Origin: Salvelinus alpinus
Taxonomy: Eukaryota > Chordata > Actinopteri > Salmoniformes > Salmonidae
Reading direction: 5' to 3'
Length of the DNA: 64,000 nt
NCBI RefSeq assembly: GCF_045679555.1
Contig: NC_092115.1
Location: 39,011,228 to 39,075,227 of the forward strand
The notes under the pieces are model-generated. The model was not told the DNA's origin. It did not search any database and saw nothing but the letters and a program-made list of their open reading frames with translations. A program made the position numbers and the translations under genes. Below, in pieces: positions 1 through 17,530 of the stretch. Positions within the stretch are counted from its first letter, which is position 1. The number at the start of each line of letters is the position of its first letter.

Positions 1-266
1 CTCTTTCACACAGCGCAGAGCTGGTGTCTGACACAGAGAGAGAGAGACGTTGTTTGTGTGTATAATATTTGGTGTGTTTGTTGATGTGTGTGTGTGTGTG
101 TGTGTGTGTGTCATATCTACCTGCCGCCTCTGAGGGGTGAGGGTGTGGCTCTACAGGACAGAGCTGTAGGAGTAGGATACACTGGGAGAGACACTGGCTG
201 GGGAAGAGGGGATGTGGGGGGAGGGGCGAGAGAAGTGGAGGGGAGGCAGGGGAAGGAAGGGTGATG
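1..266. other. Non-coding sequence with a short TG microsatellite
   Basis: (TG)n occupies about 85-111. The remainder is G-rich. No coding exon is recognised. By synteny the neighbour beyond gorasp2 might be tlk1, but nothing here shows it. Confidence 0.5.
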
Positions 267-896
267 TGTCATGTGCCTTTAACTGAGGAGTGGCTTCCGT
301 TTGGCCACTCTACAATAAATGCCTAATTGGTGAGTGCTGCAGAGATGGTTGTCCTTCTGGATGGTTCTCCCATCTCCACAGAGGAACTCTAGAGCTCTAT
401 GAGAGTGACCATCGGGTTCTTGGTCACCTCCCTGACCAAGGCCCATCTCCCCCGATTGCTCTGTTTGGCCGGGCGGCCAGCTCTAGGAAGAGTCTTGTTG
501 GTTCCAAACTTCTTCCATTTAAGATTGATGGAGGCCATTGTGTTCTTGGGGACTTTCAATGCTGCAGACATTTTTTGGTACCCTTCCCCAGATCTGTGAC
601 TCTAATAAATTCTGTCTCGGAGCTCTACGGACAATTCCTTCGAACTCATGGCTTGCTTTTTGCTCTCGCATGCACTGGCAGGTGTGCCTATCCAAATCAT
701 TTCCAATCAATTGAATTTACCACAGGTGAACTCCAATCAAATTGTAGAAACATCTCAAAGATGATCAATGGAAACAGGATGCACCTGAGCTCATTTTCGA
801 GCCTCATAGCAAAGGGTCTAATTTAATCAATTTTAGTATAAGGCTGTAATGTAACAAAAAAGTCAAGGGGTCTGAATACTTTACGAATACACTGTA
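267..896 (-). mobile_element. Truncated Tc1/mariner element (5' half of transposase plus one end)
   Basis: The right end GAATACTTTACGAATACACT matches a common salmonid Tc1 terminal repeat. On the minus strand 389-571 encodes VPKNTMASINLKWKKFG and LPRAGRPAKQSNRG, the N-terminal paired-like DNA-binding domain. Sequence upstream of this, 571-710, is the same protein in shifted frames. The rest of the transposase and the other end are missing. The same family is represented by its opposite half at 25015-25748. Confidence 0.85.
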
Positions 897-1196
897 CTCC
901 TGAGAAGCTGACCTGTTGCACCTTCTATAACCACTGCTATTATTATTTGACCCTGCTGGTTTGAACATGTTGACGAACGATCTGGCCTCAATGGCCATGT
1001 ACTGTTGTAATCTCCACCTGGCGCAGTCAGAAGAGGACTGGTCACCCTCTAGGTTTCTTCTTAAGCTCCTGCCACTGTGCTTCTTCATCTGCATTGCTTG
1101 CTCTTTGGGGTTTTAGGCTTGGTATCTGTATAAGCACTTAGTGACAAATGCGGATGTAAAAAGGGCTTTATAAAATACATTTGACTGATTGAGTAG
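897..1196 (+). mobile_element. L2-like LINE 3' end fragment
   Basis: The segment contains AGCTGACCTGTTGCACC, AGAAGAGGACTGGTCACC and a tail ending GGGCTTTATAAAATACATTT. The same sequence with better preservation is at 22170-22740. It is a short 5'-truncated copy, typical of non-LTR retroposition. Confidence 0.7.
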
Positions 1197-1199
1197 TTG

Positions 1200-2225
1200 T
1201 AGGACATAAATACATAGAGTTTGCTGACTAAATATTTGAAACGGTCCTTTATGGGATAAATGTCATTATTACGTGTGTGATGTATGTGTATTTTCAAAAT
1301 GGTAGGCTACATATTTGAAACAGCATGTTAAACTTTCATTGAGTCTCCAATATGGGATATATATTATGGAATATGCGATGAAACTAACCCAGTAATTACT
1401 TGCATTGGCAATCTGTTTGAATTATCTTTTACATTAAAGTCATAACCATTTAAATATTATACATGATCATATTTGACAATAGGTTATAATCATTATAAAA
1501 ATCCAACCACGACTTTATTAAACATAATATGATTTTCATCAGATCTGTGCCTTTATAAAGTGCTTAGATGTTTCTTAGGGCAGAAATGCAGTCTTGCAGC
1601 AATTTCATGACATTCAAATGCAGTCATGGTTATGTGGAATCTCAATCACTGAAGAGGGTCTAACCGAACTACCGCCTGGGAGGCATGTGCTTCCGCGTAT
1701 GATGCGAGTTGCTAGCGAACCGAAACAAAAAAAGTGTGAATAAAGTCAATACAAAAAAAAAATTTCTGAAGTTACTGGGTATAAACATATCACATAATCA
1801 GAATACAGTTCACTGGCGACAGTATATTTGTTTAGAAGAGGTTCAGAGATCAGAGCTTTTCTCCCTATGGCGAATAGAACAGCCTGCGAGGCAACAACCT
1901 TGTCCTCCTCGAGAACCCCTGCCGAACTCCCCTCTTTGTCCAAGAAGATGGCTAAAATAATATAGTAGAAGAAATAACTTTATTACCTTTATTCACTTGT
2001 GGCAGTTATTACAACAAATGTGTAGGCCAACAATACAGGTGAGGTGTTTAACAATAAAATAAAATAAATACTAATGTGGGTTACTTAACCAGTTTGACAT
2101 GGTTTTAGTGAACTTAAGTTGACATAAAACTTTCTTATTCAAACGAAAAGCATAAAATCCAAAGCAGTAGCCTAGATTCAATTAGGTCAAGCATTAACCA
2201 GCACCCATGTAGCTTTTAAAAAATA
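1200..2225. other. AT-rich sequence, no feature recognised
   Basis: No ORF resembles a protein family, and no repeat ends are recognised. ORFs in this part are short and of chance type. Confidence 0.5.
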
Positions 2226-2228
2226 TAT

Positions 2229-2387
2229 TTTTTATTGAATCCTTGTTTTACCAGGTAAGTCAACTGAGAACACATCCTCAATTACAGCAACAACCTGGGG
2301 AATAGTTACAGGGGAGATGAATGAGCCAATTGTAAACTGGGGATGTTTAGGGGACCATGATGGTATGGGGCCCAGATTGGGAATTTT

Positions 2388-2419
<32 letters not shown>

Positions 2420-2690
2420 ACAATAAGTGCCATGGGATCTTTAGTGACCACAGAGAGTCAGGACACCCATTTAACATCCCATCTGAAAGACATCACCCTA
2501 CACAGGGCAATATCCCCAATCACTGCCCTGGGATATCATTTTTTAGACCAGAGGAAAGGGTGCCTCCTACTGGCCCTCCAACACCACCTACAGCAGCATC
2601 TGGTCTCCCATCCAGGGCCCAACCCTTCTTACCTTCAGAAACAAGCCAGCAGTGGAATGCAGCGTGGTATGCTGCTGGGTAGCTGATGTT
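2229..2690 (+). repeat. Dispersed salmonid repeat
   Basis: Begins TTTTTTATTGAATCCTTG and includes CCTGGGGAATAGTTACAGGG and TCCCATCTGAAAGACATCA, which I recall as a common interspersed salmonid repeat. There are no clear terminal repeats, and the class is unresolved. Confidence 0.55.
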
Positions 2691-2749
2691 TTTGTGGTGT
2701 TGGAGGTGTAACAGTGAGCTGTCAAATCGGATGTTTTTGTGGTAGGGCC

Positions 2750-2934
2750 CAGGGGTCTCAAACCCTGTTCCTGGAGAGCTACTATCCTGCTCCAGCCCCA
2801 GTTTTAACTAACCTGGTTCAGTTTATCAACCAGCTAATTAGGGTAGGCTATTAGAATCATGTGTGCTAGACTAGGGTTGGAGGGAAAACCTACAGGATGA
2901 TAGCTCATTGGGAACAGGATTTGAGAGCCCTGGT
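2750..2934. mobile_element. Small inverted-repeat DNA element (hAT-like MITE)
   Basis: The left end CAGGGGTCTCAAACCCTGTT is matched inversely by the right end AACAGGATTTGAGAGCCCTG, and the inner GGAGAGCTACTATCC pairs with GATAGCTCATTGGGAAC. Length is about 185 bp with no coding capacity. Confidence 0.7.
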
Positions 2935-2939
2935 TTAGG

Positions 2940-3672
2940 CTATATAGAAATAATGATGCGCAAATTCATTGGTGACGCGTCATTCAGGGCAGGTGAGCAG
3001 CCACACCTGTTTTGAGCCCCACCTGTTTAGCAAAAAAAAAAAATGTTTTTTGGGGGGCCTGTTTTGCATGTTATTTTGGCATTAGTGACATATCAGTTTG
3101 CAAACAATATAAAAAAAAATGGAATTATAAAGCTGCATACAAAAAAAGCTGCATACAAATGTAGTCTATTTTTTGCTTTCTTGAGTGAGGCAGCTCCAAA
3201 ATGCAGGTGTTTCCGCCTAGCTTAGTGCTTTCTGTGGTGTTGGGGCAGCCAGCTGAAAATACGGAGCGTAGGGGTTGGTAATGTTCTCTAGTTGCTCCGT
3301 GATTGGCTCAGTGTTCTGTCACTCATGGGGACACTACATCACTGCAAAATCTACGGGTAGAGCTCGACAATTCAAGCCCCTTGGGTGTTGCCATAGACTT
3401 ACATTATACGTGCCCGTTCAAGAAGGCTCAAGGTCATTGGCCACAGATAAAATGACATCAGTTCACATTATATCTACCGTAGCTTTGATTGGACTGATCA
3501 TGTCCACATCATACTTTCAAAATCTTAGCTAGCAAGCTAGACAAGCACTCATCATCATGAATCAAGTCATCAATCTATTGGTAAATCCTTTTGTCTGTGT
3601 CTGTGCTCATCGGCCATTGGACATAAACATTACACAACAAGTTGGAAATCTCAAATTCAACAATGAGTGCTG
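2940..3672. other. Non-coding sequence, no feature recognised
   Basis: Contains A-rich runs at 3031 and 3111 and duplicated AGCTGCATACAAA motifs near 3131 and 3149. Nothing gene-like was found. Confidence 0.4.
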
Positions 3673-3674
3673 GG

Positions 3675-4333
3675 GTGCGACTGCAGCCCCGGGTTCAATC
3701 CCAGGCTGTGTCACAGCTGGCCGTGACCGGGAGACCCATGGGTCAGTGTCATAGACGTGTGTATAGGTGGCAGGGAAGTCAGGCGCAGGAGAATCGAACT
3801 TGGTAAAATGGAGTAGTTTAATAACTTAAAAACATAGCTCCAAAACCATGACAATAATCAAAACAAAGTGGGTACGAGGACCCGTCGCGCACCAATGAAA
3901 AATGGATCAATGATGGCTAGAAGACCGGTGACGTTGACAGGCGAGCACCGCCCGAACAAGGAGAGGTATCGACTTCGGCAGAAGTCGTGACAGTCAGCGC
4001 ACAATTGGCCCAGCGTCGTCCGGGTTAGGGGAGGGATTTCCTTGTCTTATCGTGCTCTAGTGACTCCTTGTGGTGGGCCAGGTGCCTGTAAGCTGACTTC
4101 AGTCATCAGTTAGACTGTGTTTCCTCTGATTCATTGGTGTGGCCGGTTTCCGGGTTAAGCGAGCAGTCTGTCAAAAAGCAGTGCGGCTTGGTTCTCAACC
4201 TTTTCCGAGTCCATAGGGGAGTTGCAGCGATGAGACAAGATCGTAACTTCTGGCCCATGGCGTCACGTGAATGTTTATCCAGTTTTTTTTTTACCCCCTT
4301 TCTCACGAATTTCGTGATATCCAATTGGTAAAA
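3675..4333 (+). mobile_element. tRNA-derived salmonid SINE, interrupted by an LTR-like insert
   Basis: The tRNA-like head (GGGTTCAATCCCAGGCTGTG) is at 3690-3720 and the body (GCGCACAATTGGCCCAGCG) at 3998-4016. The distal part reaches TGATATCCAATTGGTAAAAT near 4333. The same family in reverse lies at 25190-25550. The head and body are separated by the 246-bp insert at 3747-3992. Confidence 0.8.
3747..3992. mobile_element. Solo-LTR-like insertion inside the SINE
   Basis: The insert starts TGTCAT and ends GTGACA, giving TG...CA with a short inverted terminus. It is flanked on both sides by GTCAG (3742-3746 and 3993-3997), a 5-bp target duplication. Removing it restores the SINE body. Size, termini and duplication fit a solo LTR or a very short LTR-type non-autonomous element. 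Confidence 0.7.
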
Positions 4334-4334
4334 T

Positions 4335-6076
4335 GCATTCAATCCAGCATGACTTCTGCTGCATTCAAAACAACTGGAAACTCTGAACTAGGAAATCTCA
4401 GACATCAGTGAGTTCAAGAAAAATGGTAACTGAAAAAAAACTAGTTCAGACTGGGAAAATAATTTTGAACGGTCATCCAACTCAGAATTCCAAATTGGGA
4501 ACTCGGGCCTCTTTCTAGAGCCCACAAGAAGGACCGCCACGTCACCTTCCTGTTCAAGTGAGCAGAGTACAACAAGGTGAGTACAAAAATGTATTGTATG
4601 GTGCTGCATAAATGATGTAATATGCAAGGGAGATATGTATACTGTAGCCAAGAAAGTAATACTAAGTGTATGTTGTATAGTAAGCTGTTAGTAGCCCATG
4701 TGCCTCACCCAAATAATTTGGTCCCTTTCCCCCCTCATAACTTAATAATCATCAAATATTGTAAGAGCTTTCATTGTCTGCTTTATGCCCCCTTTATTTA
4801 TTGGTGTACAGGGAGAACACTGTGAGAACGGCTCATGTTCTGAATTCTGTCGCTGTACATTTCAAAAGTGCTGAACAAATAGTTATATTGACTAGGTCCG
4901 TCCTAGTTCGCTCGTTGTCTTAATCGAAATTACTGATTGCCTCTTATCCGCTCGTACAAACTATGGCATAAGGGAACGACATCTCAATTGTCAGTAGAAA
5001 CCACATTTGTTTAAGCAAGTCAGCCATATCAGCTATGTTTTTAAAAAAGGAAGGAAATGAGGCTGAATTAACTGTTTCGCTGCCAAACAAGGCTCTGCTA
5101 ATAGCCAGGTGTAGCAGTAGTAAGGATTCACTACATGGTGCTGAAAAGCTCCGCTGTTGGGACAGCTATATGTAGGCCATGACAGTTTGTAGGCACCGTT
5201 TGTCACCGTTATAGTTCAATGAATGTATTGTTTAGTGTTCTGTTGTGTAGTGGCTTTGCTGGCATGCACCCCCCTCCCCCAAAAAAGTTTGCCCCACCAA
5301 GATTTACATGTTAAAATCTGTTCTGCTCAAATTGAAAATTATTAAACAAAATAATGAGGATTTCTATCAGCCAGATCCGGGTGAAGGCGGCATTGGATTT
5401 CTCTTCATGCAACTCCGTGCATCCAATGGAAATGTTCGCTTTAGGCAATAATGCCGGGACCTGCTTGTGGATTTGACAGCTAACGGAGTTCCACCTCCGG
5501 CACAATCAAAACATCTGCAATGCGGATGTCGGCTAAAGCGTATCTGATTGAATCGGCCCCTGGGTGTGAGTCCCACACCCATCCAATGAGGTATACCATC
5601 ACAGCTGAGTGAGTTCCAAGTCAGTGTTTTCATACCTGTCTGGGACGCATGCGAGTCAAGGTTCGAATCCAAGGACTTGGGCCCGGTTTCACAAAAGCAT
5701 CTTAAGGCTAAGTTTAAGGTTCTAACTTCTAACAATTAACTTGTCCTTACGATGCCTTTGGGAAACCGTCCCTGGCTCAGTTTCTGCGCTGGCGACCACT
5801 TATCTCCCACTTCTCTCCCAACAACAGGGATCGATTTGTTATTTTACTACTCTACCGTAAGCCATGTTGTCTTGCGTTTTTTTCCTGTTTTTCAGGATAA
5901 ACTGACCTAAATCCACTTGCCGTGCATAACATCCAATGGAACGCAGACAGGGGAGTACACTCGGTTCAGGGGTCAATATCTTGCAATAATACAGATAAAG
6001 TTGTGGTTTCTTCATGAGTTTTTAGGCTATACTTATTCAAATACAATGGCTCTTTTCTAGTTGTTCTTGTGTAGCA
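4335..6076. other. Non-coding sequence with unclassified repeat fragments
   Basis: No protein similarity was recognised. The stretch 5678-5770 (GCCCGGTTTCACAAAAGC) resembles a dispersed salmonid element. The motif GGTTCGAATCC at 5661 looks like a tRNA B box but no cloverleaf accompanies it. Confidence 0.4.
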
Positions 6077-7527
6077 ACACTGAACAAAAATATAAACACA
6101 ACATGCAACAATTTTAAAGATTTTACTGAGTTACAGTTCATATAAAGAAATCAGTCAATTGAAATAAATTCATTAATCTATGAATTTCACATGACTGAGA
6201 ATACAGATATGCATCTGTTGGTCACAGATACCTTGAAAAAAAGGTAGGGACGTGCATGGATCAGAAAACCAGTTAGTATCTGGTGTGACCACCATTTGCC
6301 TCATGCAGCGACACATCTCCTTCACGTAGTGTTGATCAGGCTGTTGATTGTGGAATGTTGTCCCGCTCCTCTTCAATGGCTGTGCGAAGTTGCTGGATAT
6401 TGATGGCAACTGGAACACACTGTCGTACCCGCCAATCCGGAGCATCCCAAACATGCTCAACGGGTTACATGCCTGGTGAGTATGCAGGCCATGGAAGAAC
6501 TGGGACATTTTCAGATTCCAGGAATTGTGTACAGATCTTTGCGACATAGTGCTGTGCATTATCATGCTGAAACATGAAGTGATGGTGGTGGATGAATGGC
6601 ACGACAATGAGCCTCAGGATCTCGTCACGGTAAATCTGTGCATTCAAATTGCCATTGATAAAAAATTATTTTGTTTGTTGTCCATAGCTTATGCTTGCCC
6701 ATACCATAATCCCACCTCCACCATTGGGCACTGTGTTTCATAACGTTGAGACCAGCAAACTGCTCGCACGCACGACGCCAAACAAGCTGTCTGCAAACTG
6801 TCTGGTACAGTTGAAAATGGGATTCATCAATGTAGAGCACACTTCTCCAGAGTGCCAGTGGCCATCAAAAGGGAGCATTTGCCCAATGAAGTCCGTTATG
6901 ACGCCGAACTGCAGTCAGGTCAAGACCTTGGATGAGCATCCCTGAGATGGTTTCTGAGTTTGTGCAGAAATTCTTCAGTTGTGCAAACCCAGTTTCATCA
7001 GCTGTCCGACTGGCTGGTCTCAGACGATCCCGCAGGAGAAAAAGATGGTTGTGGAGGTCCTGGCCTGGTGTGGTTTCAAAGTGGTCTGCGGTTGTGAGGC
7101 CGGTTGAACGTACTGCCAAAATCTCTAAAACGACATTGGAAGCAGCTTATGGTAGAGAACATTAAATTCTCAGGCAACAGCTCTGGTGGACTTTCCTTCA
7201 GTCTGCATGCCAATTGCACTCTCCCACAAAATTTAAGACATCTATGGCATTGTGTTGTGACAAAACTGCACATTTTAGTAGCTTTTTTGCCCCCAGCACA
7301 AGGTGCACCTGTGTAATGGTCCTGCTTTTTATTGCGCATCTTGATATGCCACACCTGTCAGATGGATTAATTATCTTGGCAAAGACAAAATGCTCACAAA
7401 CAGGGATATAAATCATTTGAGAAAAAAGCTTTTTTTGTGTATGGAACATTACTGGGTTATTTTATTTCAGCTCATGAAACATGCAACCAACACTTTACAT
7501 GTTGCGTTCATATTTTTCTTCAGGGTA
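6077..7527 (-). mobile_element. Tc1/mariner element with degenerate transposase
   Basis: The left end ACTGAACAAAAATATAAACA is matched inversely by the right end near 7500-7527 (TTGCGTTCATATTTTTCTTC). Minus-strand fragments between 7354 and 6173 carry the transposase in several frames, including FMFQHDNAQ near 6585 (second DDE Asp) and LPWPAYSPGM near 6470 (before the last acidic residue). Many stops and frameshifts show it is dead. The same family occurs at 16715-18170. Confidence 0.85.
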
Positions 7528-7811
7528 CATTTTAAGCAGACAATGGAACATGCAAGGCAAAAACTTAACAAGTAGGCTATTCTATAAAATGTTAAACATT
7601 TTTTAAGTCAACAAAAGTGCATCTTTTTAAAAACAATATAAAAAACGCACAAATAAAATGTAGTGTAAAATTCCATTGGCTTTATTGCTCGAGTATGTAT
7701 GCACAGGATGTTAACATAAAGTTGGTACACAGTGCCCTCATTTGGTTGAACATCCCCACTGCGCCTTCCATTTCCAACCATCTGGCCATGCCAGAGAGGA
7801 CGGTACCAAAT

Positions 7812-8080
7812 ACTTTATAAACTGGGTGGTTTGAGCTCTGAATGATGATTGGCTGAAAGCCGTAGTATATCAGACCATATACCATGGGTATGACAAAACA
7901 TGTTTGTAATCAGTTCATAATAGCAATAAGGCAACTTGGAGATTTGTGGTATATGGCCAATATACCACGGCTAAGGGCTGTATCCAGGCACTCTGCGTTG
8001 CATCGCGCTTAAGAACAGCCCTTAGCCGTGGTATATTGTCAAAATATACCACACTCCCTCATGCCTTATTGCTTAAATAA
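7812..8080 (-). mobile_element. Palindromic salmonid element (MITE-like)
   Basis: The motif GGTATATGGCCAATATACCA and its partners AAGGGCTG and CAGCCCTTAGCCGTGGTATA form internal inverted repeats. Two copies in the opposite direction are at 37347-37884. There is no coding capacity. Confidence 0.65.
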
Positions 8081-8790
8081 CTAACCCAAGATAGACCACA
8101 GCCTGTCATTTCCAATGGGAGCAAATGAATCATAGTGGGCAGAGCCAAGCAAGAGCTAGCAAGATCCTATTGGCGTGTTCTAGCATGTTTTTGCATATTA
8201 CCATTAAGGAACGTCTACTCTGAAGTGCGTGTGTGCAATAACTCAATTCGTCCTTGCACTTCTAAACTCCTATTTTTAAAAACTTTTGCAAAGGGTAGTT
8301 AGTCCCCTCTGTTTGTAACATATTCGAGTTTTGGGAACAGAACTGTATTGAGATCAAGTGTTTAAAAATCGCTGAGAAAATGTGCATAATGTCAGGCAAA
8401 ATCCATCTCGGGCTATCTTCTCCCACTGCTGGACACTGGGCTTCCTCTCAACACCATATTTGGAGGCGAGAGGAAATGCCAACTGGATGCTTCAGATTTA
8501 TACATACCGTGAGACATCTGTCTCATTGTTCTATCTGCGATGGTACTACAGCGCAAAACAGATATGATTTTAACCAGATACCCTACCCCAGCCACAAATG
8601 GTTCATGTTCATAGTTCTGACGAGATCTCAATTTCGGTTACGTCTGGTATAGACATCTAGTGATTAGCACCCTCACAAGCGTTCAGAGTTTTGTTTAGAC
8701 GAACGGTGCATAGAAACGTATTACATAGGTACAAGCATGCATGCCTAATGATTTCAACACACAAATGTGGCATAAAATAATGCAGATTTC
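8081..8790. other. Non-coding sequence, no feature recognised
   Basis: ORFs up to 90 codons overlap each other on both strands and show no family resemblance. Confidence 0.4.
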
Positions 8791-8795
8791 ATTCT

Positions 8796-9073
8796 TTAAA
8801 GCAGCAATCAGCAGTTGAAACAAACCGTACTCCCTGCCCCGGTTTCGGTAAAAAGCTTAGGGATGGGGAAATGCAAGGAATGAACATTCATGATATCAAA
8901 ATTAAAGTTAGTTTTAGGCATGTTTTGTGTTTGATTACATCTACTTTGTTTACCAACATTGGTGTAAAACAAGCTTATATTTTGGGGTAGAATGGGGCTC
9001 AAGAATTAATGGGTACATATAATTAATTTATAAGTCCAAAAATGTATGTAACAACTGCAGATTGCCCCTTTAA
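8796..9073. mobile_element. Small DNA element with 22-bp inverted termini
   Basis: The left terminus at 8796-8817 (TTAAAGCAGCAATCAGCAG...) is the imperfect inverse of the right terminus at 9052-9073 (CAACTGCAGATTGCCCCTTT...). The 278-bp body is AT-rich and non-coding. I recall it as an abundant salmonid repeat. Confidence 0.65.
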
Positions 9074-9441
9074 CAGAAACAATCTAAGCAATTTAACAAA
9101 AATGAATATATGAAGGAATATCTAACTAAGAGATTTCTGGGTTTACTAAAGGGTTGGGAGGTTATAAAAAAAGCTGATGAATTTTGTATGAAACAGAGGC
9201 CGGGTGGGACAGGCAGGCTGGTAGGGCTACTCTGCTTCTAGCCACTGCCACTCCTTCATCCATCTGTCCATCATTCATTCCTCTGCTCCACGTTTCCAAC
9301 TGACTGCCTTCTGAGTGCGCCAGCCTCACTGCTGGAAATATGCTTCTCTCCCTCCTGGCTAAATAAATAGAGGGCGAAAGAGAGAGAGAAGGAGACAGAG
9401 AAACTGGTAGGTGTGGTTCTGGGTCTGAGACTCTTCCTGTG

Positions 9442-15038
<5,597 letters not shown>

Positions 15039-15039
15039 G

Positions 15040-16714
15040 ACACCCCTAGTATATATCGTATTTAGGATATATTGTGAGATATTTTCCTGCTTCGGTAATA
15101 TTGCTACCCGGTACACGTCGCCCACTCTGCCAGCTGAGCGCTTGTGTTGTTACGTGGCAGACCACCAGGAAACAAGGCTGATGGGAGTTTTCCCTAACCG
15201 CAGATCTGGCATCAGTTTATCCACCCCAAATTCTAACTTATTCACTTGTGGGGGGGAAATGCAAAACTGACATAAGATCAGTGTGTTGGGGCAAGTGTAG
15301 GCTGGTGACGTGACGTGCGCAGGTGTAGTTCTTCAGGTGCTGCTTTTTAATTGTGATATATGATATTGGTATAAATATACTGATATATTACATTATATTG
15401 ATATGAATCATAAAAGATAAGTATATATGCTGTGAAATGTTCACCTTTTAGATTGATAGTGAATCTAAACTGTCACCGATAAAATACACTACAACAGTGT
15501 CATATTATAAACCAATAATCATAAAACAAAGCTATTTGATATGTTTTCATGGTTCTACAACTAGACTATGCTACCAGTGTAATATTTCACTTAGTCACCT
15601 TCTGGTGTGTTAACATGTAATTGTTGGAAAGACTTTCAGGGTCGTTCCACCTTAAAAAGCACAAGAAAGAGGATTTCGACACCCGCCATCTTAGATTGTT
15701 CTGAAATCAATTCTGTAGTTATCTGTAGTAACATTTATGATTAGCATTCCTAAAACATTACTTTGTTGAAATCTAATGCTATATCTGAGAAATTAAGCTA
15801 ATTAATTGCACCCAAATTGGTGTTTTTAATTTATAAGATTCAGATATTATTTAAAAAATATAGAACCCAACATCCGATTTGGACCACACGTCCTCCTACC
15901 AATGAGTAAGACATGAGGAATCCCCCAAAAATATCAAAAGCCACCCTCGGAATCCCCACATCGATCCCACCCCAACAATCAGTATACCATATCAGTTCTC
16001 TATCTCTGACAAGAAGTATGAAGCTGCGGTTTGGAGTATTGCTTCTTCACACTATGTAATGTATTCCCTGTGAATCTGGTGATGTTTTTTCCCCCCAGTT
16101 CAGAGAAATTAGTCATTGAAGTCGCTTGCATTATTTACCATGAATCAGTGTGCAAGATGCCACTGTTCCTGCTATAGTGTCAATCTCTTTTATCCATTTT
16201 GCTGGTCTCTTCTGTTTATTAAATAGATCACAACATTTCCTTTCAACTTTGGGTAGTAAACCAATAGCTTTTGCACATGATGAAAATAAATTGAGTGGTT
16301 GTCCTGACAGTTAAAGCCAGTAAATTCCCAAACACACACTGTATAGTATTTTGTAATGGAGTTTGGGTTGGTTGGGTTTAATGGTAAATGTCACTAATCA
16401 CACTATATATAGAGCTGTTTAAAAAAAATATTGTTGAAAAACACAAGACTGCCATGCAATGGTTTATAATAGTATTATTTTATTAGGGTTGTCACCGCAT
16501 TTGAATCCCTAGCCCATTTCTCCATCAAAGGTTTTCATATGAGAATTGTACCATAGGGACAGTCCTCTCAGAGAGCTGACACTTTTGGACTATTCAAGGA
16601 GATTTGGGTTGCTAAGAGAAGTACAAACTACATTTCTTTTTAAATAGAGTACTGGCTCGAATTGTGAGGATCTATTAGTTTTCTACACAAAGTTGCAAAG
16701 GAAATGTTGTAATC
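15040..16714. other. Upstream region of gorasp2 and AT-rich intergenic sequence
   Basis: The probable gorasp2 promoter and 5' UTR are in the first few hundred bases. No TATA box or CpG island is clear. The rest is AT-rich, without recognised repeats or coding sequence. Confidence 0.4.
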
Positions 16715-17166
16715 TACACTGAACAAAAATATAAACACAAAATGTAAAGTGTTGGTCCCATGTTTCATGAGCTGAAATAAAATATTCCAAACATTTTTAT
16801 GAGCACAAAAACGCTTATTTTTCTCAGATATTGTGCACAAATTTGTTTACATCCCTATTAGTGAGCATTTCTCCTTTGCCTAGATAATCCATCCACTGAC
16901 AGGTGTGGCATATCAAGAAGCAGATTAAACAGCATGATCATAACACAGGTACACCTTGTGCTGGGGACAATAAAAAGGTAACTCTAAAATGTGCAGTTTT
17001 ATCACACAACACAATGCCACAGATGTCTCAAGTTTTGAGGGAGCGTGCAATTAGCATGCTGACTGCAGGAATGTCCACCGGAGCTGTTGCCAGGGAATTT
17101 AATGTTAATTTCTCTAATATAAGCCTCTCTCAATGTCGTTTGAGAGAATTTGGCAGTACGTCCAAC

Positions 17167-17345
17167 CCACAGGAGTTGGTGGCACCTTAATTGGGGAGGA
17201 CGGGCTTGTGGTAATGCCTGGAGCGGAATAGGTGGAATGGTATGAAATACATCAAACACATGGTTTCCACAAGTTTGTGCCATTCCATTAACTCTGTTCC
17301 AGCCATTATTATTAGCCGTTCTCCCCTCAGCAGCCTCCACTAGAC
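17167..17345 (+). repeat. About 180-bp dispersed salmonid repeat
   Basis: Contains GGTGGCACCTTAATTGGGGA and ends CCCCTCAGCAGCCTCCACT. It sits inside the Tc1 transposase; GCAGTACGTCCAACC occurs on both sides (17152 and 17364), which suggests target or local duplication. Other copies are at 21724-21897 and, inverted, at 33055-33232. Confidence 0.7.
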
Positions 17346-17530
17346 CAACCGGCCTCCACGTGTTGGCAGTACGTCCAACCACAGACCACGTGTATGGCGT
17401 CCGTGATGAGATCTTGAGGCCCATTGTCGTGCCATTCATCCGCCGCCATCACCTCCATGTTTCAGCATGATAATGCACGGCCCCGTGTCACAAGGATCTG
17501 TTCACAATTCCTGGAAGCTGAAAATGTCCC

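Noticed and set aside
290-826. 178-codon plus-strand ORF
   Set aside because: It is the antisense of a Tc1 transposase remnant. The transposase similarity is on the other strand.
3690-3720. tRNA gene (GGGTTCAATCCC B-box)
   Set aside because: The tRNA-like head of a SINE. The same applies to the reversed heads near 23240, 25500 and 34590.
5640-5690. tRNA-like GGTTCGAATCC motif
   Set aside because: No A box or foldable cloverleaf at the right spacing.
1-9400. 3' exons of tlk1, expected by synteny beyond gorasp2
   Set aside because: No kinase or other tlk1-like coding segment is visible. The gene is presumably outside the window.
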